From: Rothia nasimurium
GTDB taxonomy: Bacteria > Actinomycetota > Actinomycetes > Actinomycetales > Micrococcaceae
NCBI RefSeq assembly: GCF_928382285.1
Contig: NZ_CAKMSS010000001.1
Span: 496,001-560,000 of the forward strand
Reading direction: 5' to 3'
DNA: 64,000 nucleotides
In this document: piece by piece, positions 48,830 through 57,656 of the stretch
Layout of the letters: each line of letters opens with the position of its first letter
How positions within the stretch are numbered: the stretch's first letter is position 1
Notes under the pieces: model-generated
What the model was told of the DNA's origin: nothing
Database searches by the model: none
What the model saw: only the letters and a program-made list of their open reading frames with translations
Made by a program: the position numbers and the translations under genes

Positions 48830-48844
48830 ACCCTAAGCTGTGGT

Positions 48845-49192
48845 TTAGTTTTTGGGATCGTCTGCGACTTCACCCTGGATGACAGGACGCTCGGCGTCGG
48901 CTACCGGCGCGGCAGCGGTGTCTTCCTCGATGCTGGTGACGGTCATGAGGTGAACCTTGGCCACGGTGCCGGGAGCGATTTCCAGGTGGGCGGTGTTAGC
49001 TTCCTTGTCGATGGAGACTACCGATCCGTAGAGGCCGAAGTTGGTCATGACCTGGGTACCTGGCACCATGGCGTCCTGGCGTTCTTTAATCTGCTGCTGG
49101 GCCTTTTTGGCGCGACGTGCGGGGAGCACGATGAGTACCAGCATCATGATGCCTAGGAGTAGGAGCATAAACAGGGGTGAGCCTGACTGCAC
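48845..49192 (-). CDS. yajC: Preprotein translocase subunit YajC
   Basis: 115-residue single-span protein of the SecDF-YajC holocomplex. Transmembrane helix PLFMLLLLGIMMLVLIVLPARR at the N-terminus, then KKAQQQIKERQDAMVPGTQVMTNFGLYGSVVSID, the YajC core. GTG start with AGAGGGA upstream. Precedes secD-secF. Confidence 0.95.
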   Translation of the reverse strand: MQSGSPLFMLLLLGIMMLVLIVLPARRAKKAQQQIKERQDAMVPGTQVMTNFGLYGSVVSIDKEANTAHLEIAPGTVAKVHLMTVTSIEEDTAAAPVADAERPVIQGEVADDPKN

Positions 49193-49302
49193 GAGAATCC
49201 CTCTTAACGTGGTTGATGGGGGGTGAACAAACTAAGTCCCCATTCTATGCTAAGTTCCTTGCCCTTGGCTGGCTGCCCCTTGATATTACAGGCACCTAGC
49301 CG

Positions 49303-50340
49303 CTAGGGCAGGTCCGGAGCCTCCAGTCCCAGGTGCTCCCAGGCAGCAGGCAGGGCAACACGTCCGCGGGGTGTTCGCCCGATTAAGCCCTCTCGAACTA
49401 GATAGGGTTCAGCCACGGTTTCAACGGTTTCCGTCTCTTCGCCCACGGCTATAGCCAGGGTAGAAAGGCCTACCGGTCCCCCGCCGAACTTGGTAATCAG
49501 AGCTTCAAGCACCGCGCGATCGAGGCGGTCAAGGCCGCGCTCATCGACCTCATACATGTTCAAGGCTGTGGCCGCAGCTGAGGCTTCGATACGGTCAATG
49601 CCATTCACCAGAGCCCAGTCACGCACGCGCCGCAGAAGACGGTTGGCGATGCGGGGGGTACCGCGGGAGCGGCCCGCGATTTCAGCGTAACCTTCGGGGC
49701 TGATGTTGAGTTCCATCAGACCAGCCGACCGGCGGATGACGCTTTCCAGCTCGGTCACGGAGTAAAACTCTAGGTGGCCGGTAAAACCGAAGCGGTCACG
49801 CAGGGGCCCGGGCAGCAGACCCGCACGGGTGGTTGCCCCTACCAGGGTGAAGGGCGGTAGCTCTAGCGGGATAGAGGTGGCACCGGCCCCCTTACCCACC
49901 ACGATGTCCACTCGGAAATCTTCCATGGCCATGTAGAGCATTTCTTCTGCCGGGCGACTCATTCGGTGAATTTCGTCGAGAAAGAGCACCTCGCCCGGGG
50001 TCAGGGAGGAGAGAATCGCAGCGAGGTCACCAGAGTGCTGAATAGCCGGGCCGGAGGTGATACGCAGGGGGGCGTCCATTTCGGCAGCAATAATCATCGC
50101 CAGGGTAGTCTTACCCAGGCCGGGAGGGCCCGACAGGAGCACATGGTCGGCCGAGCGTCCGCGCATCTTCGATGCCTCAAGCACCAGCGACAGCTGCTGA
50201 CGCACGCGCTGCTGCCCCACAAAGTCATCAAGAGACTTGGGGCGCAGGGCCGCCTCAATCATTTTTTCTTCTGGCTCTTCATCCATCGAAACCAGGCGCT
50301 GGCCGGGAATCTGGCCATCGGCGTGAGGGAACTGGCTCAT
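49303..50340 (-). CDS. ruvB: Holliday junction branch migration ATPase RuvB
   Basis: Hexameric AAA+ motor. Walker A GPPGLGKT (71-78), Walker [10 protein letters not shown], sensor [20 protein letters not shown], and the C-terminal winged helix ([21 protein letters not shown]). 345 aa. Seven bases after ruvA. Confidence 0.98.
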   Translation of the reverse strand: MSQFPHADGQIPGQRLVSMDEEPEEKMIEAALRPKSLDDFVGQQRVRQQLSLVLEASKMRGRSADHVLLSGPPGLGKTTLAMIIAAEMDAPLRITSGPAIQHSGDLAAILSSLTPGEVLFLDEIHRMSRPAEEMLYMAMEDFRVDIVVGKGAGATSIPLELPPFTLVGATTRAGLLPGPLRDRFGFTGHLEFYSVTELESVIRRSAGLMELNISPEGYAEIAGRSRGTPRIANRLLRRVRDWALVNGIDRIEASAAATALNMYEVDERGLDRLDRAVLEALITKFGGGPVGLSTLAIAVGEETETVETVAEPYLVREGLIGRTPRGRVALPAAWEHLGLEAPDLP

Positions 50341-50347
50341 ACTCTAC

Positions 50348-50965
50348 CTATCGCCCCACCGTATTCTGGTTACCCAGCGAAGCCAGCACCGCCCGTAGCG
50401 CTTCGGCAACGCCCATGGTTTCAGCCTTCGGGTTGTGCTCAATGAAGGACTCAATAGCGCTCACGGCGTCCCGCTCGTTCCAGCCCAGGCTGGTCAAGGC
50501 GTCCTGCACCTGGGGCTTCCAGCTCACGCCCTGGTCGATAGGCAGCTGGTCGGTAGCGCCGTCCGCCAAAATCAGCTTGCCAGCAAGCTCCAGGACGATA
50601 CGGCGCGCCCCCTTGGGGCCAATGCCTGGAACCTTGGTGAAAGCCTTATCATCACCGGTTGCTACAGCACGCTCAACCTCGGCCGGGGTATGCACACCCA
50701 GCACGGCCAGGGCAATGCGCGGGCCGATACCTGACACCGACAGCATCATGTCAAAGACCTCACGCTCGGCAGGCTCAGCGAAGCCGTAGAGGGTCATGGA
50801 GTCCTCACGCACAATCATGGTGGTCAGAACCGTAGCCTTCTCCCCCAGGCGCAGCTGCGAAGCTGTACGGGCATTGAGATGCACCAGCATGCCAAAACCG
50901 TTAACGTCGATAACAGCGGTCTCCAACCCCAGATGGGTCACGGTACCGGTCAGTGAGCTAATCAT
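50348..50965 (-). CDS. ruvA: Holliday junction DNA-binding protein RuvA
   Basis: 205 aa. OB-fold domain (MISSLTGTVTHLGLETAVIDVNGFGMLVHLNA), two helix-hairpin-helix motifs (LSVSGIGPRIALAVLG, TKVPGIGPKGARRIVLEL) and the C-terminal RuvB-contact domain (DALTSLGWNERDAVSAIESF). Its ATG begins at the predicted transcription start, so ruvAB mRNA may be leaderless. Confidence 0.97.
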   Translation of the reverse strand: MISSLTGTVTHLGLETAVIDVNGFGMLVHLNARTASQLRLGEKATVLTTMIVREDSMTLYGFAEPAEREVFDMMLSVSGIGPRIALAVLGVHTPAEVERAVATGDDKAFTKVPGIGPKGARRIVLELAGKLILADGATDQLPIDQGVSWKPQVQDALTSLGWNERDAVSAIESFIEHNPKAETMGVAEALRAVLASLGNQNTVGR

Positions 50966-50972
50966 GAAACCA

Positions 50973-51001
50973 ATTCTATTCGAATATATGTACTAATACA
51001 A
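50973..51001 (-). promoter_or_regulatory. Promoter of ruvAB
   Basis: Minus-strand TTGTAT (51001-50996), 17-base spacer, TAGAAT (50978-50973); the ruvA ATG lies seven bases beyond the -10. No clear actinobacterial SOS box overlaps it. Confidence 0.65.
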
Positions 51002-51041
51002 GAGGTGGGTGGGGAGCTACTTCTGCCTGTCACATATGAGA

Positions 51042-51139
51042 AGCGGACTCACAGCGAAGCTGCTGGCTCGGGGCTGGCGTGAATCGCTTGTGAGCGCCAG
51101 CGAACCAGCGAGAGGGTCGGCAGCGAGCGTGAGTCCGCT
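51042..51139. repeat. Structured repeat element R1 (ruvC-ruvA gap)
   Basis: 98 bp. Outer arms AGCGGACTCAC / GTGAGTCCGCT (11 bp, perfect), second stem GCTGC / GCAGC, then a core opening TGGCTCGGGGCTGGCGTGAA and closing AGAGGGTCG. Inside, CTGGCG pairs with CGCCAG and CGCT with AGCG. Shares its core with element R2 at 55790 while the arms are unrelated in sequence. No reading frame. Begins 17 bases past the ruvC stop. Confidence 0.8.
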
Positions 51140-51156
51140 GATCATTAGACCGCGAT

Positions 51157-51828
51157 CTACCTTCTTGCCCTTGCCTCCGCCTCCATCCAGGCGCGCTGGG
51201 CGGGGGTGAGCTGCGCGTTGCGGCGCGCTGCCGCCGGGTTGGAGCCCTGGTGGGTCTGGGTGGTGGCTGCCATGTTGATGCCGGAGCCAATACCCCCGCC
51301 GCGCCAGCCGTGGCAGATAGCCAGGGCGAGGGCGTCCGCCGCGTCCGCCGGCTTGGGCATAGTGTCAAGCCCTAAAATGCGGGTTACCATGCGCCCCACC
51401 GAGGCCTTGTCGGCGCGTCCGGAGCCCGTGACTGCCGCCTTAACCTCTGAGGGGGTGTGAAAGTGCACCGGCACACCGCGTGCAGCGGCAGCTGCGATGA
51501 CCACGCCTGAGGCATGGGCAGTTCCGATAACGGTATTGACCTGCTCCTGGGCAAAAACTCGCTCAATTGCCAGGGCGTCGGGCTGGTAGGTGTCGAGCCA
51601 GGCTTCTGCGGCGCGCAGAATCTTGAGGATGCGGGCATCCAGGCTCTCCGATGCAGCGGTACCTGCCACCCCCACGTTGACGAAGTGGGCCTTGCGGTTG
51701 GCCGTCATATCTACCAAACCGAAACCGCACCTGGTGAGACCCGGGTCGACCCCCAGAATGCGGGCAGCGCCCGGAACTCGCGGGGCGGGTTCCGGGCGCT
51801 GGTGTGAGGTGCCGTGAGCCGGGGCCAC
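51157..51828 (-). CDS. ruvC: Holliday junction endonuclease RuvC
   Basis: RNase H-fold resolvase; first catalytic Asp in [17 protein letters not shown], further acidic residues in [12 protein letters not shown] and [16 protein letters not shown]. Start GTG 51828 (AAGGAGG upstream) gives 223 aa with a 20-residue extension; longer frames run into yebC. A basic 45-residue C-terminal tail ([29 protein letters not shown]) exceeds the usual length. Confidence 0.95.
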   Translation of the reverse strand: MAPAHGTSHQRPEPAPRVPGAARILGVDPGLTRCGFGLVDMTANRKAHFVNVGVAGTAASESLDARILKILRAAEAWLDTYQPDALAIERVFAQEQVNTVIGTAHASGVVIAAAAARGVPVHFHTPSEVKAAVTGSGRADKASVGRMVTRILGLDTMPKPADAADALALAICHGWRGGGIGSGINMAATTQTHQGSNPAAARRNAQLTPAQRAWMEAEARARR

Positions 51829-51850
51829 GCGCTCCTCCTTTCCCTGCTGG

Positions 51851-52609
51851 TTACTCAGCTTCGAGCTCGGCCATAACGGCTTCGCTGATGTCTGCGTTGG
51901 AGTAGACGTTCTGTACGTCGTCCAGTTCTTCGATGGCGTCAGCGAGCTTGAGGAACTTCTTAGCACCTTCGGCGTCGAGGTCTACCTGCATGGTGGGGCG
52001 GAAGACCGGGTCGTCGTTGTTGTACTCGAGCTCAGCCTCTTCCAGAGCCTTGCGGATGGCGGGCAGGTCGGTTGCCTCGGAGACAACGGTGAAGATCTCG
52101 CTTTCGTCGATGACTTCCTCTGCGCCGGCGTCGAGCACTGCCATGAGGACGTCGTCCTCGGTCAGGCCCTCGGTCTTAGCAACTTCGGCAACGCCCTTGC
52201 GCTCGAAGAGGAAGGCTACGGAGCCGGAGTCTGCCATGGTGCCGCCGTTGCGGGTGACGGCGGTGCGAACCTCGGCAGCTGCGCGGTTGCGGTTGTCGGT
52301 CAGACACTCGATGTAGAGGGCGGTACCCTGGGGGCCGCGGGCCTCGTACATGATTTCGGTGTAATCAACGGCTTCACCGGTCAGGCCGGCGCCGCGCTTG
52401 ATTGCGCGCTCAACGTTGTCGTTGGGAACCGAGTTCTTCTTGGCCTTTGAGACTGCAAGGTCGAGGGCGGGGTTACCTGCCGGGTCGGGGCCACCCATAC
52501 GAGCTGCAACTTCAATTGCCTTGATGTACTTAGCGAAGGCCTTGGCGCGCTTGGCGTCGATGGCAGCCTTCTTGTGCTTGGTAGTGGCCCATTTGGAGTG
52601 ACCTGACAT
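51851..52609 (-). CDS. YebC/PmpR family protein
   Basis: 252 aa from [23 protein letters not shown], the invariant YebC start, with AAGGAGAATC before the ATG. Three-domain protein placed next to ruvC in most bacteria; members have been described as transcription regulators and recently as ribosome-associated factors easing proline-rich stalls. First gene of the yebC-ruvC unit. Confidence 0.95.
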   Translation of the reverse strand: MSGHSKWATTKHKKAAIDAKRAKAFAKYIKAIEVAARMGGPDPAGNPALDLAVSKAKKNSVPNDNVERAIKRGAGLTGEAVDYTEIMYEARGPQGTALYIECLTDNRNRAAAEVRTAVTRNGGTMADSGSVAFLFERKGVAEVAKTEGLTEDDVLMAVLDAGAEEVIDESEIFTVVSEATDLPAIRKALEEAELEYNNDDPVFRPTMQVDLDAEGAKKFLKLADAIEELDDVQNVYSNADISEAVMAELEAE

Positions 52610-52670
52610 GATTCTCCTTGTTCGTCTGGTGCGCCCGCACGCGGGCGGGCGCGATGTACCTCGTACTATT

Positions 52671-53450
52671 CTAGCGTGGACGGGCGGACGCTGAGGCGCG
52701 CGCCTTTTCCACGAGGGTGTCGTCAATAACGACGGGGGTGAATTCACCGTACTTCTTGATTGCTGCCTGCTTGATGAGGAAGTCCGAGATGGCAGGGTTC
52801 TTGGGCAGCAGGGAGCCGTGCAGGTAGGTTCCGATGACGTTGTGGACGCGGGCGCCCTCGCCGGAATCTTCCTTGTTGTTGCCCTCGCCCTTGGTGACGG
52901 TGGCCAGGGGCTTGGTGTCGCCGGAGAGATAGGTGAGCCCCGAGTGGTTTTCGAACCCGATGATGGTGCCGAACTCTTCAGATTCCTCTACGATGTTGCC
53001 GATCAGGCGTTCTTCGCCGCCGACGGTTTTAGCGTCAAAGACGCGAATACCGTTGAGGGTGACGCCGCCTACGGTTTTGAACTCTCTACCGAAGAGCTGG
53101 TACAAACCGCAGATGACCAGCATGGGGGTGCCGTCTTCTGCCAGCATGCGCAGGGTTTCAGCGTTGGCGAGCAAATCGTCCTGAATCACGGACTGGCCTG
53201 AATCCTGGCCGCCGCCACCCACAAAGATATCGCCATCGAGCGGGAATTCATCACCGGGGTTATAGTCAACGATTTCGGTGGTGAAACCGTGGGCCTGGGC
53301 CCGGCGGGAAAGCGACAGGGTGTTGCCCCAGTCCCCGTAGATGTTCATGTCTTTGGGGTAGAGCTGCACAATTTTCAGGCTCTTGTTGTTGCCGGTCTGG
53401 GTGATAATCTGCTCGCCCACTTCGACCGGTGCGTTCTCAAAATCGCTCAT
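52671..53450 (-). CDS. gatD: Lipid II glutaminyl synthase, glutaminase subunit GatD
   Basis: CobB/CobQ-like class I amidotransferase that provides ammonia to MurT for amidation of D-iGlu in lipid II. Nucleophile Cys114 in [11 protein letters not shown], His211 in [12 protein letters not shown], and the GGGGQDSGQ loop near residue 80. 259 aa. Its start is directly at the murT stop. Confidence 0.95.
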   Translation of the reverse strand: MSDFENAPVEVGEQIITQTGNNKSLKIVQLYPKDMNIYGDWGNTLSLSRRAQAHGFTTEIVDYNPGDEFPLDGDIFVGGGGQDSGQSVIQDDLLANAETLRMLAEDGTPMLVICGLYQLFGREFKTVGGVTLNGIRVFDAKTVGGEERLIGNIVEESEEFGTIIGFENHSGLTYLSGDTKPLATVTKGEGNNKEDSGEGARVHNVIGTYLHGSLLPKNPAISDFLIKQAAIKKYGEFTPVVIDDTLVEKARASASARPR

Positions 53451-54748
53451 TAGATTTCCTCCACATCGGTGATTTTCGCCAGTTCCTTACGGATGGCCAG
53501 CATGGCGGTGTAGGTGCAGAAGATGCGCATGGGGCGCCCCTCTGACTTGGCAATAAAGGTGGCGAGGGCTTCTTCGAGGTCCTCGTTGATGTTTTCTACA
53601 TAAACATCGTCGTGCTGCAGGCGCAGGGCCATGTCGTAGGCGCGCACGCCCGACACCATGGTGACGCCGCCCTGGGTCAGAGAGTGGAAGTCAACGTCCC
53701 AGAGCCAGGAAACGTCGCGGCCGTCGGCGTAGGCGTCGTTGATGGTGATCATGGTGGCGTAGTCCTTGGCATCGGCGGATGCCAGCGACAGACGGAACCC
53801 GCTGGGGTTCTTCACCAGAAGTAGCTGCAGGGTCTGGCCGTTAACGTTGAGGGTTTCACCGCGGCCAAAAGCCGGGGCGATATGCTCAAGTTCAGCCAGA
53901 AGTTTAGTCTCGTTGAGGGAATCCCCCATGACTTCGCGCGTCAGGGCCATTGCCGCAGCGGCATTGAAGATGTTGTAGACCCCGTAGAGGTTAATAGTGC
54001 CCGCTAATTCCTTACCGGCAACGTCGAAGGTGGCGGCGGTACCCTTGAAGTCCTTGAGCAGGACGGACGCCGCCGGCAGCTCCGGTGCCAGAAGGCCGGC
54101 GTCCGCGCGCTCGGCACCCTCGGGGCTGGTGCGCAGGTCGTCATCGGACGGGAACAGGGCACGGAGCTTCTCAGACAGGCCGAAGTAGCTCACCCGGGTG
54201 CCGGGCTGAATATTCTCAGCAAGAGAACGAATACGCGGGTCTTCTCGGTTGAGCACCACGGTGCCCGTCGTGGCACCGGCAACCGTAGCCAGCATACGGC
54301 GGGTCGTATCAATCTCACCGAAGCGATCTAGCTGATCACGCAGGACGTTGAGCAGCAGCGCGTAATTGGGCTTGACCTTGCGGACAAAGTGCACCGCGTG
54401 AGCCTCGTCTAGCTCAAGTACCGCGATGTCAGCGTCCAGCTTACCCGTTAGGTTCATCTCACCCAGCAGAGCAGCAGCCACACCCCGCACGAAGTTCGAC
54501 CCGGTGCGGTTGGTAAAGACCTTCAGGCCCTGGGCTTCCAGCAGCTGCACCACCATCTTGGTAGTGGTCGTCTTACCGTTCGTACCCGAAACAACGACGA
54601 CACCGCGCGGCAGCTTAGCCAGCTCCTCCGCCACAAAATTAGGGTGCAACTTCTCCATGACCAAGCCCGGGAAGGCAGAGCCGCCCCCGCGCAACTTGGT
54701 CGCATAACGAATGCCTTGGCCAACAAGGCGAACAACAGGTCGTGACAT
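53450..54748 (-). CDS. murT: Lipid II isoglutaminyl synthase, ligase subunit MurT
   Basis: Mur-ligase fold partner of GatD, 432 aa. ATP-binding SGTNGKTTTTKM (Gly55-Thr61), ELDEAHAVHFV, LNVLRDQLDRFGEIDTT, and the DVSWLWDVDF block of the MurT C-terminal domain that meets GatD. Unusual: the stretch between residues ~195 and ~245, where MurT proteins normally carry a Cys4 zinc ribbon, has no cysteine at all (LRALFPSDDDLRTSPEGAE). Confidence 0.94.
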   Translation of the reverse strand: MSRPVVRLVGQGIRYATKLRGGGSAFPGLVMEKLHPNFVAEELAKLPRGVVVVSGTNGKTTTTKMVVQLLEAQGLKVFTNRTGSNFVRGVAAALLGEMNLTGKLDADIAVLELDEAHAVHFVRKVKPNYALLLNVLRDQLDRFGEIDTTRRMLATVAGATTGTVVLNREDPRIRSLAENIQPGTRVSYFGLSEKLRALFPSDDDLRTSPEGAERADAGLLAPELPAASVLLKDFKGTAATFDVAGKELAGTINLYGVYNIFNAAAAMALTREVMGDSLNETKLLAELEHIAPAFGRGETLNVNGQTLQLLLVKNPSGFRLSLASADAKDYATMITINDAYADGRDVSWLWDVDFHSLTQGGVTMVSGVRAYDMALRLQHDDVYVENINEDLEEALATFIAKSEGRPMRIFCTYTAMLAIRKELAKITDVEEI

Positions 54749-54784
54749 GGTGACTATCTTACCGGGTTTGTGTATGCTTCGAAC
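54749..54784. promoter_or_regulatory. Interlocked divergent promoters of murT and the DUF2797 gene
   Basis: The two start codons are only 41 bp apart. Minus strand: GTTCGA (54784-54779), 17 bases, TAAGAT (54761-54756), ATG seven bases on. Plus strand: TATGCT (54773-54778), with GTGACT at 54750 as a weak -35 and ATG 11 bases downstream. Each -10 lies in the other's spacer, so they should exclude one another. Confidence 0.55.
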
Positions 54785-54789
54785 CTGTA

Positions 54790-55779
54790 ATGACTACTTC
54801 CATGAACCAGCTTGTACCCTTCCCCGAATTTATCTGGCGTGACATCACCTGGCGCGACAGGGCTCCCTACCTTAAAGTTGAGCCTCTTCTTGACGGTCAA
54901 CCTAGCGGTGAGATTGAAACTATCGCCATTACCCCGGGTAGCTTCCTCGGCCTTAGCGCCATCCCGGCGGACGTCCGCGGCGCCGGCACCTACTGCAGCG
55001 GTTACTCACGGGCCAACCTCGATAACGTTGGCTTTCATCTGGAGCCCTGCCCCGCCCACACCATCATCACCAAGGGCAAGCAGTGCGACTCCTGTTTTGC
55101 CCGCGACGAATTCGCGCCCATCCATCGTATCCACCTGGGTTCTCGAATGAACGAGGCAGCCCTGGCCTACGTCAATCTCGAACACTACCTCTACATCGCA
55201 ACCTTCCCCGACGGCACTTCCAAGGTCGGCACCGCCTCCCTGCACTCCAACCCCCGCCGTCTCGACGACCAGGCCGTCGCAGCAGCTACTTTCGTTGCCC
55301 GGGCAGACACCGGCATCATCGTGCGCCAGCTCGAAGACCTGGTCTCGCAAGAAGCCAACCTCACCCAGTTCAAACGGGCATCCACCAAATACAAGGCCTG
55401 GGTCGACCCCGCCAGCACAGAGCGCCTCAAATCTGAACACTATATGGCCGTAGAAAACGCCACCTGGGCGCTCGAAGACGCCCAAGATTCTATCGACGGT
55501 TTCGATATCACCGCAGACCGCTGGGTGCCGTCCGTCGCGATGAGCCGGGCCTACGCGTCCTTACGCGCTGAAAACCCCGAGCCGCTCACCGGCTACCCCA
55601 CCCTCACCGAAGGCACCCACGGCTTCTACATCACCGGTGGAACCGGGAAGTTCCTCACAGCCCACTTCGGCGACCCCGACCAGACCTTCTTCATCAACAC
55701 CGCAGAACTCTCCAACAAGGCCTGCCGCCAACACGGGGAACTCACTCCCCCGGCGTCCGTGCAGGAATCGCTGTTCTAG
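54790..55779 (+). CDS. DUF2797 family protein
   Basis: 329 aa. Cysteines in GTYCSGYS, LEPCPAH and QCDSCFARDEF form a probable zinc site; HYLYIATFPDGTSKVGTA resembles the first strand of GIY-YIG-like folds. No signal peptide. The family is uncharacterised. No Shine-Dalgarno; probably read from a near-leaderless mRNA. Convergent with the HIT gene across element R2. Confidence 0.8.
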   Translation: MTTSMNQLVPFPEFIWRDITWRDRAPYLKVEPLLDGQPSGEIETIAITPGSFLGLSAIPADVRGAGTYCSGYSRANLDNVGFHLEPCPAHTIITKGKQCDSCFARDEFAPIHRIHLGSRMNEAALAYVNLEHYLYIATFPDGTSKVGTASLHSNPRRLDDQAVAAATFVARADTGIIVRQLEDLVSQEANLTQFKRASTKYKAWVDPASTERLKSEHYMAVENATWALEDAQDSIDGFDITADRWVPSVAMSRAYASLRAENPEPLTGYPTLTEGTHGFYITGGTGKFLTAHFGDPDQTFFINTAELSNKACRQHGELTPPASVQESLF

Positions 55780-55789
55780 GAAGGCGGTG

Positions 55790-55884
55790 GGTAAGCCAAT
55801 AAGCCCGCTGGCACGGGGCTGGCGTGAATGATATCGAGCGCCCCAGCGCGAGATGTCAGAGGGTCGGCGGGCGGTTGGCTTACC
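55790..55884. repeat. Structured repeat element R2 (between DUF2797 and HIT genes)
   Basis: 95 bp. Outer arms GGTAAGCCAA / TTGGCTTACC (10 bp), second stem GCCCGC / GCGGGC, core opening TGGCACGGGGCTGGCGTGAA and closing AGAGGGTCG. Compared with R1 the core ends are the same while both stems are different but still paired. Pairing can extend outward (GGCGGT / ACTGCC) into the last HIT codons. Confidence 0.8.
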
Positions 55885-56441
55885 TACTGCCCTCGACTAT
55901 CCCAGGCAGTACTGAGTAGGTCTCGGATCTCGTCCAGGGTCTGTGTGACCGTCTTGGTGCCGGCGACGATGGGCAGGAAGTTGGTGTCGCCGCTCCAGCG
56001 GGGCACGATGTGCTGGTGTAGGTGGGCGGCGACCCCTGCCCCGCCGACTTTGCCCTGGTTCATGCCGATATTGAAGCCGGCTGCGCGGCTCACCTCCCGC
56101 AGGATTCCCATAGCTTTCTGGGTCAGGGCAGCAATCTCGGCAGTTTCCTCCAGCGTTGCATCGTCGTAGTTAGGAATGTGCCGATAGGGGCAAACCAGCA
56201 GGTGCCCGGGGTTATAGGGGTAGAGGTTGAGAATGACGTAGGCATGCTCACCGCGGTGCACAATCAGCGACTCAGTGTCGTCATGGTCAGGGGCGTCGCA
56301 GAAGGGGCAGGTGTTCTCGGTGTAGTCTTTCTGCCCACCCTTCACGTAGGCGCGGCGGTGGGGGGTCCAGAGCCGCTGAAAGGCGTCCGGAACCCCCGGT
56401 AGCTCAAAATCATCGGTGGTGTAGTCGGGAATTTCTACCAT
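55884..56441 (-). CDS. HIT domain protein (Ap4A phosphorylase-like)
   Basis: 185 aa. Histidine triad HLHQHIVPRW near residue 145, the NLYPYNPGHLLVCPYRH block, and an N-terminal CPFC zinc-type motif (ENTCPFCDA), which matches the actinobacterial diadenosine tetraphosphate phosphorylase group. Likely cytosolic nucleotide housekeeping enzyme. RBS GAGGGG adjoins the ATG. Confidence 0.9.
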   Translation of the reverse strand: MVEIPDYTTDDFELPGVPDAFQRLWTPHRRAYVKGGQKDYTENTCPFCDAPDHDDTESLIVHRGEHAYVILNLYPYNPGHLLVCPYRHIPNYDDATLEETAEIAALTQKAMGILREVSRAAGFNIGMNQGKVGGAGVAAHLHQHIVPRWSGDTNFLPIVAGTKTVTQTLDEIRDLLSTAWDSRGQ

Positions 56442-56480
56442 ACCCCTCAGTTTATCCCGAAGGGCAGGCAGGACGCCGGT

Positions 56481-57572
56481 TCAGCGCCGGGTGCCCCAGG
56501 CCCGGCGGTACTGGGCGGGCACGTAGTCGATATCGACCTTGAGTTCGTTAGCCCAGTGCAGGGCAAAGGCTGGGTTGCGTAGGGCTTCCCGGCCAACCAG
56601 CACCACATCGGCCTGGCCTGACCCCACAATGAACTCGGCAAGTCGCGGTGAGTTGATCATGCCAACAGCGCCTACCGGCAGACCGCTCTCGCGCTTGACC
56701 TGAGCAGCCATTGGAACCTGGTAACCCGCATAAACATTAATCTTTGCCGGGTAGTTACCGCTGGTGGAGATATCGGCAAAGTCCACGCCGTCCTCGGCGA
56801 GCCAGCGCACCACCTGTGAGGTTTCCTCAACGGTAATACCGCCGTCAAGGAACTCGGTAGCCGACAGGCGCACAATCAGGGGCATCTCGGCGGGCATGAC
56901 ATCGCGCATGGCACGGGCAACCCTGCGCGCGAAGCGGGCCCGGTTTTCCAGGGAACCACCGTAGGAATCTTCACGTCGGTTAGAGAGGGGCGAGAGGAAC
57001 TGGGTGATCAGGTAGCCGTGGGCCCCGTGAATCTCAATGAAGTCAAAGCCGGCAGCCACCGCGCGGGCTGCAGCCGCGGCGAAGGCCTGCACTAGGTCGT
57101 CAATTTTCTCTTCGGTCAGGGCCTGCGGTTCTTTCATACCGGGGTAGGCAAGAGCGGACGGGGCCAGCGTGACCCAACCGCCCTCGTCCTCGCCCAGGGA
57201 ACCGCCATCGTGCGGAACGAGCTCACCGGGCGTCGATGCCTTCCGCCCGGCGTGAGCAATCTGGATACCTGCCTTAGCTCCCCCGGCGTGAATGGCGTCG
57301 ACGACGGGCTTGAAGGCTTCGATGTGTTCATCGCTCCACAGACCCAGGCAGTAGGGGCTGATGCGGGCGGCGGGTTCAACGCCGGTCATTTCGACGATGA
57401 CGGCACCGGCTCCACCCCGGGCTAGAGCCCCGTAATGGGACACATGGTAGGCGGTTGGCTTACCGTCCTGCTGGTCAACCGAATACTGGCACATGGGCGG
57501 AACCCAGAGACGGTTACGGGTGGTCATAGAACGCAGGGTAAAGGATTCAAAGAGGGGCGAAGTCATGTTCAT
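56481..57572 (-). CDS. NADH:flavin oxidoreductase, Old Yellow Enzyme (YqjM-like)
   Basis: 363 aa TIM-barrel FMN enzyme from ATG 57572 (AAAGG four bases upstream). FMN and substrate residues appear in VPPMCQYSVD, GIQIAHAGRKAS, DFIEIHGAHGYLITQFLSP and the ligand phosphate site around GMINSPRLAE and ADVVLVGREALRNP. The Cys in PMCQYS fits the thermophilic-like YqjM class. Probable ene-reductase for electrophilic enones; physiological substrate unknown. Divergent from the FBP gene. Confidence 0.93.
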   Translation of the reverse strand: MNMTSPLFESFTLRSMTTRNRLWVPPMCQYSVDQQDGKPTAYHVSHYGALARGGAGAVIVEMTGVEPAARISPYCLGLWSDEHIEAFKPVVDAIHAGGAKAGIQIAHAGRKASTPGELVPHDGGSLGEDEGGWVTLAPSALAYPGMKEPQALTEEKIDDLVQAFAAAAARAVAAGFDFIEIHGAHGYLITQFLSPLSNRREDSYGGSLENRARFARRVARAMRDVMPAEMPLIVRLSATEFLDGGITVEETSQVVRWLAEDGVDFADISTSGNYPAKINVYAGYQVPMAAQVKRESGLPVGAVGMINSPRLAEFIVGSGQADVVLVGREALRNPAFALHWANELKVDIDYVPAQYRRAWGTRR

Positions 57573-57643
57573 TCGGCCTTTCAAGTGGTGTTGTGCACCT
57601 GTTTCAACCGGGTGCGGGGTCGGGATATTCCCGCATTAAAGGG

Positions 57644-57649
57644 TAAACT
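57644..57649 (+). promoter_or_regulatory. -10 element of the FBP-domain gene
   Basis: TAAACT ends seven bases before the ATG at 57657, implying a leaderless transcript; no Shine-Dalgarno is present and the -35 is poor. Confidence 0.45.
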
Positions 57650-57656
57650 TGCAGGT

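Noticed and set aside
51042..51139. Insertion sequence remnant
   Set aside because: No transposase fragment and no target-site duplication seen; the paired arms differ between copies, unlike terminal repeats of one IS.
57435..57656. Longer N-terminus for the FBP-domain protein
   Set aside because: It would overlap the divergent oxidoreductase gene and span the -10 element; the ATG at 57657 begins the conserved domain.
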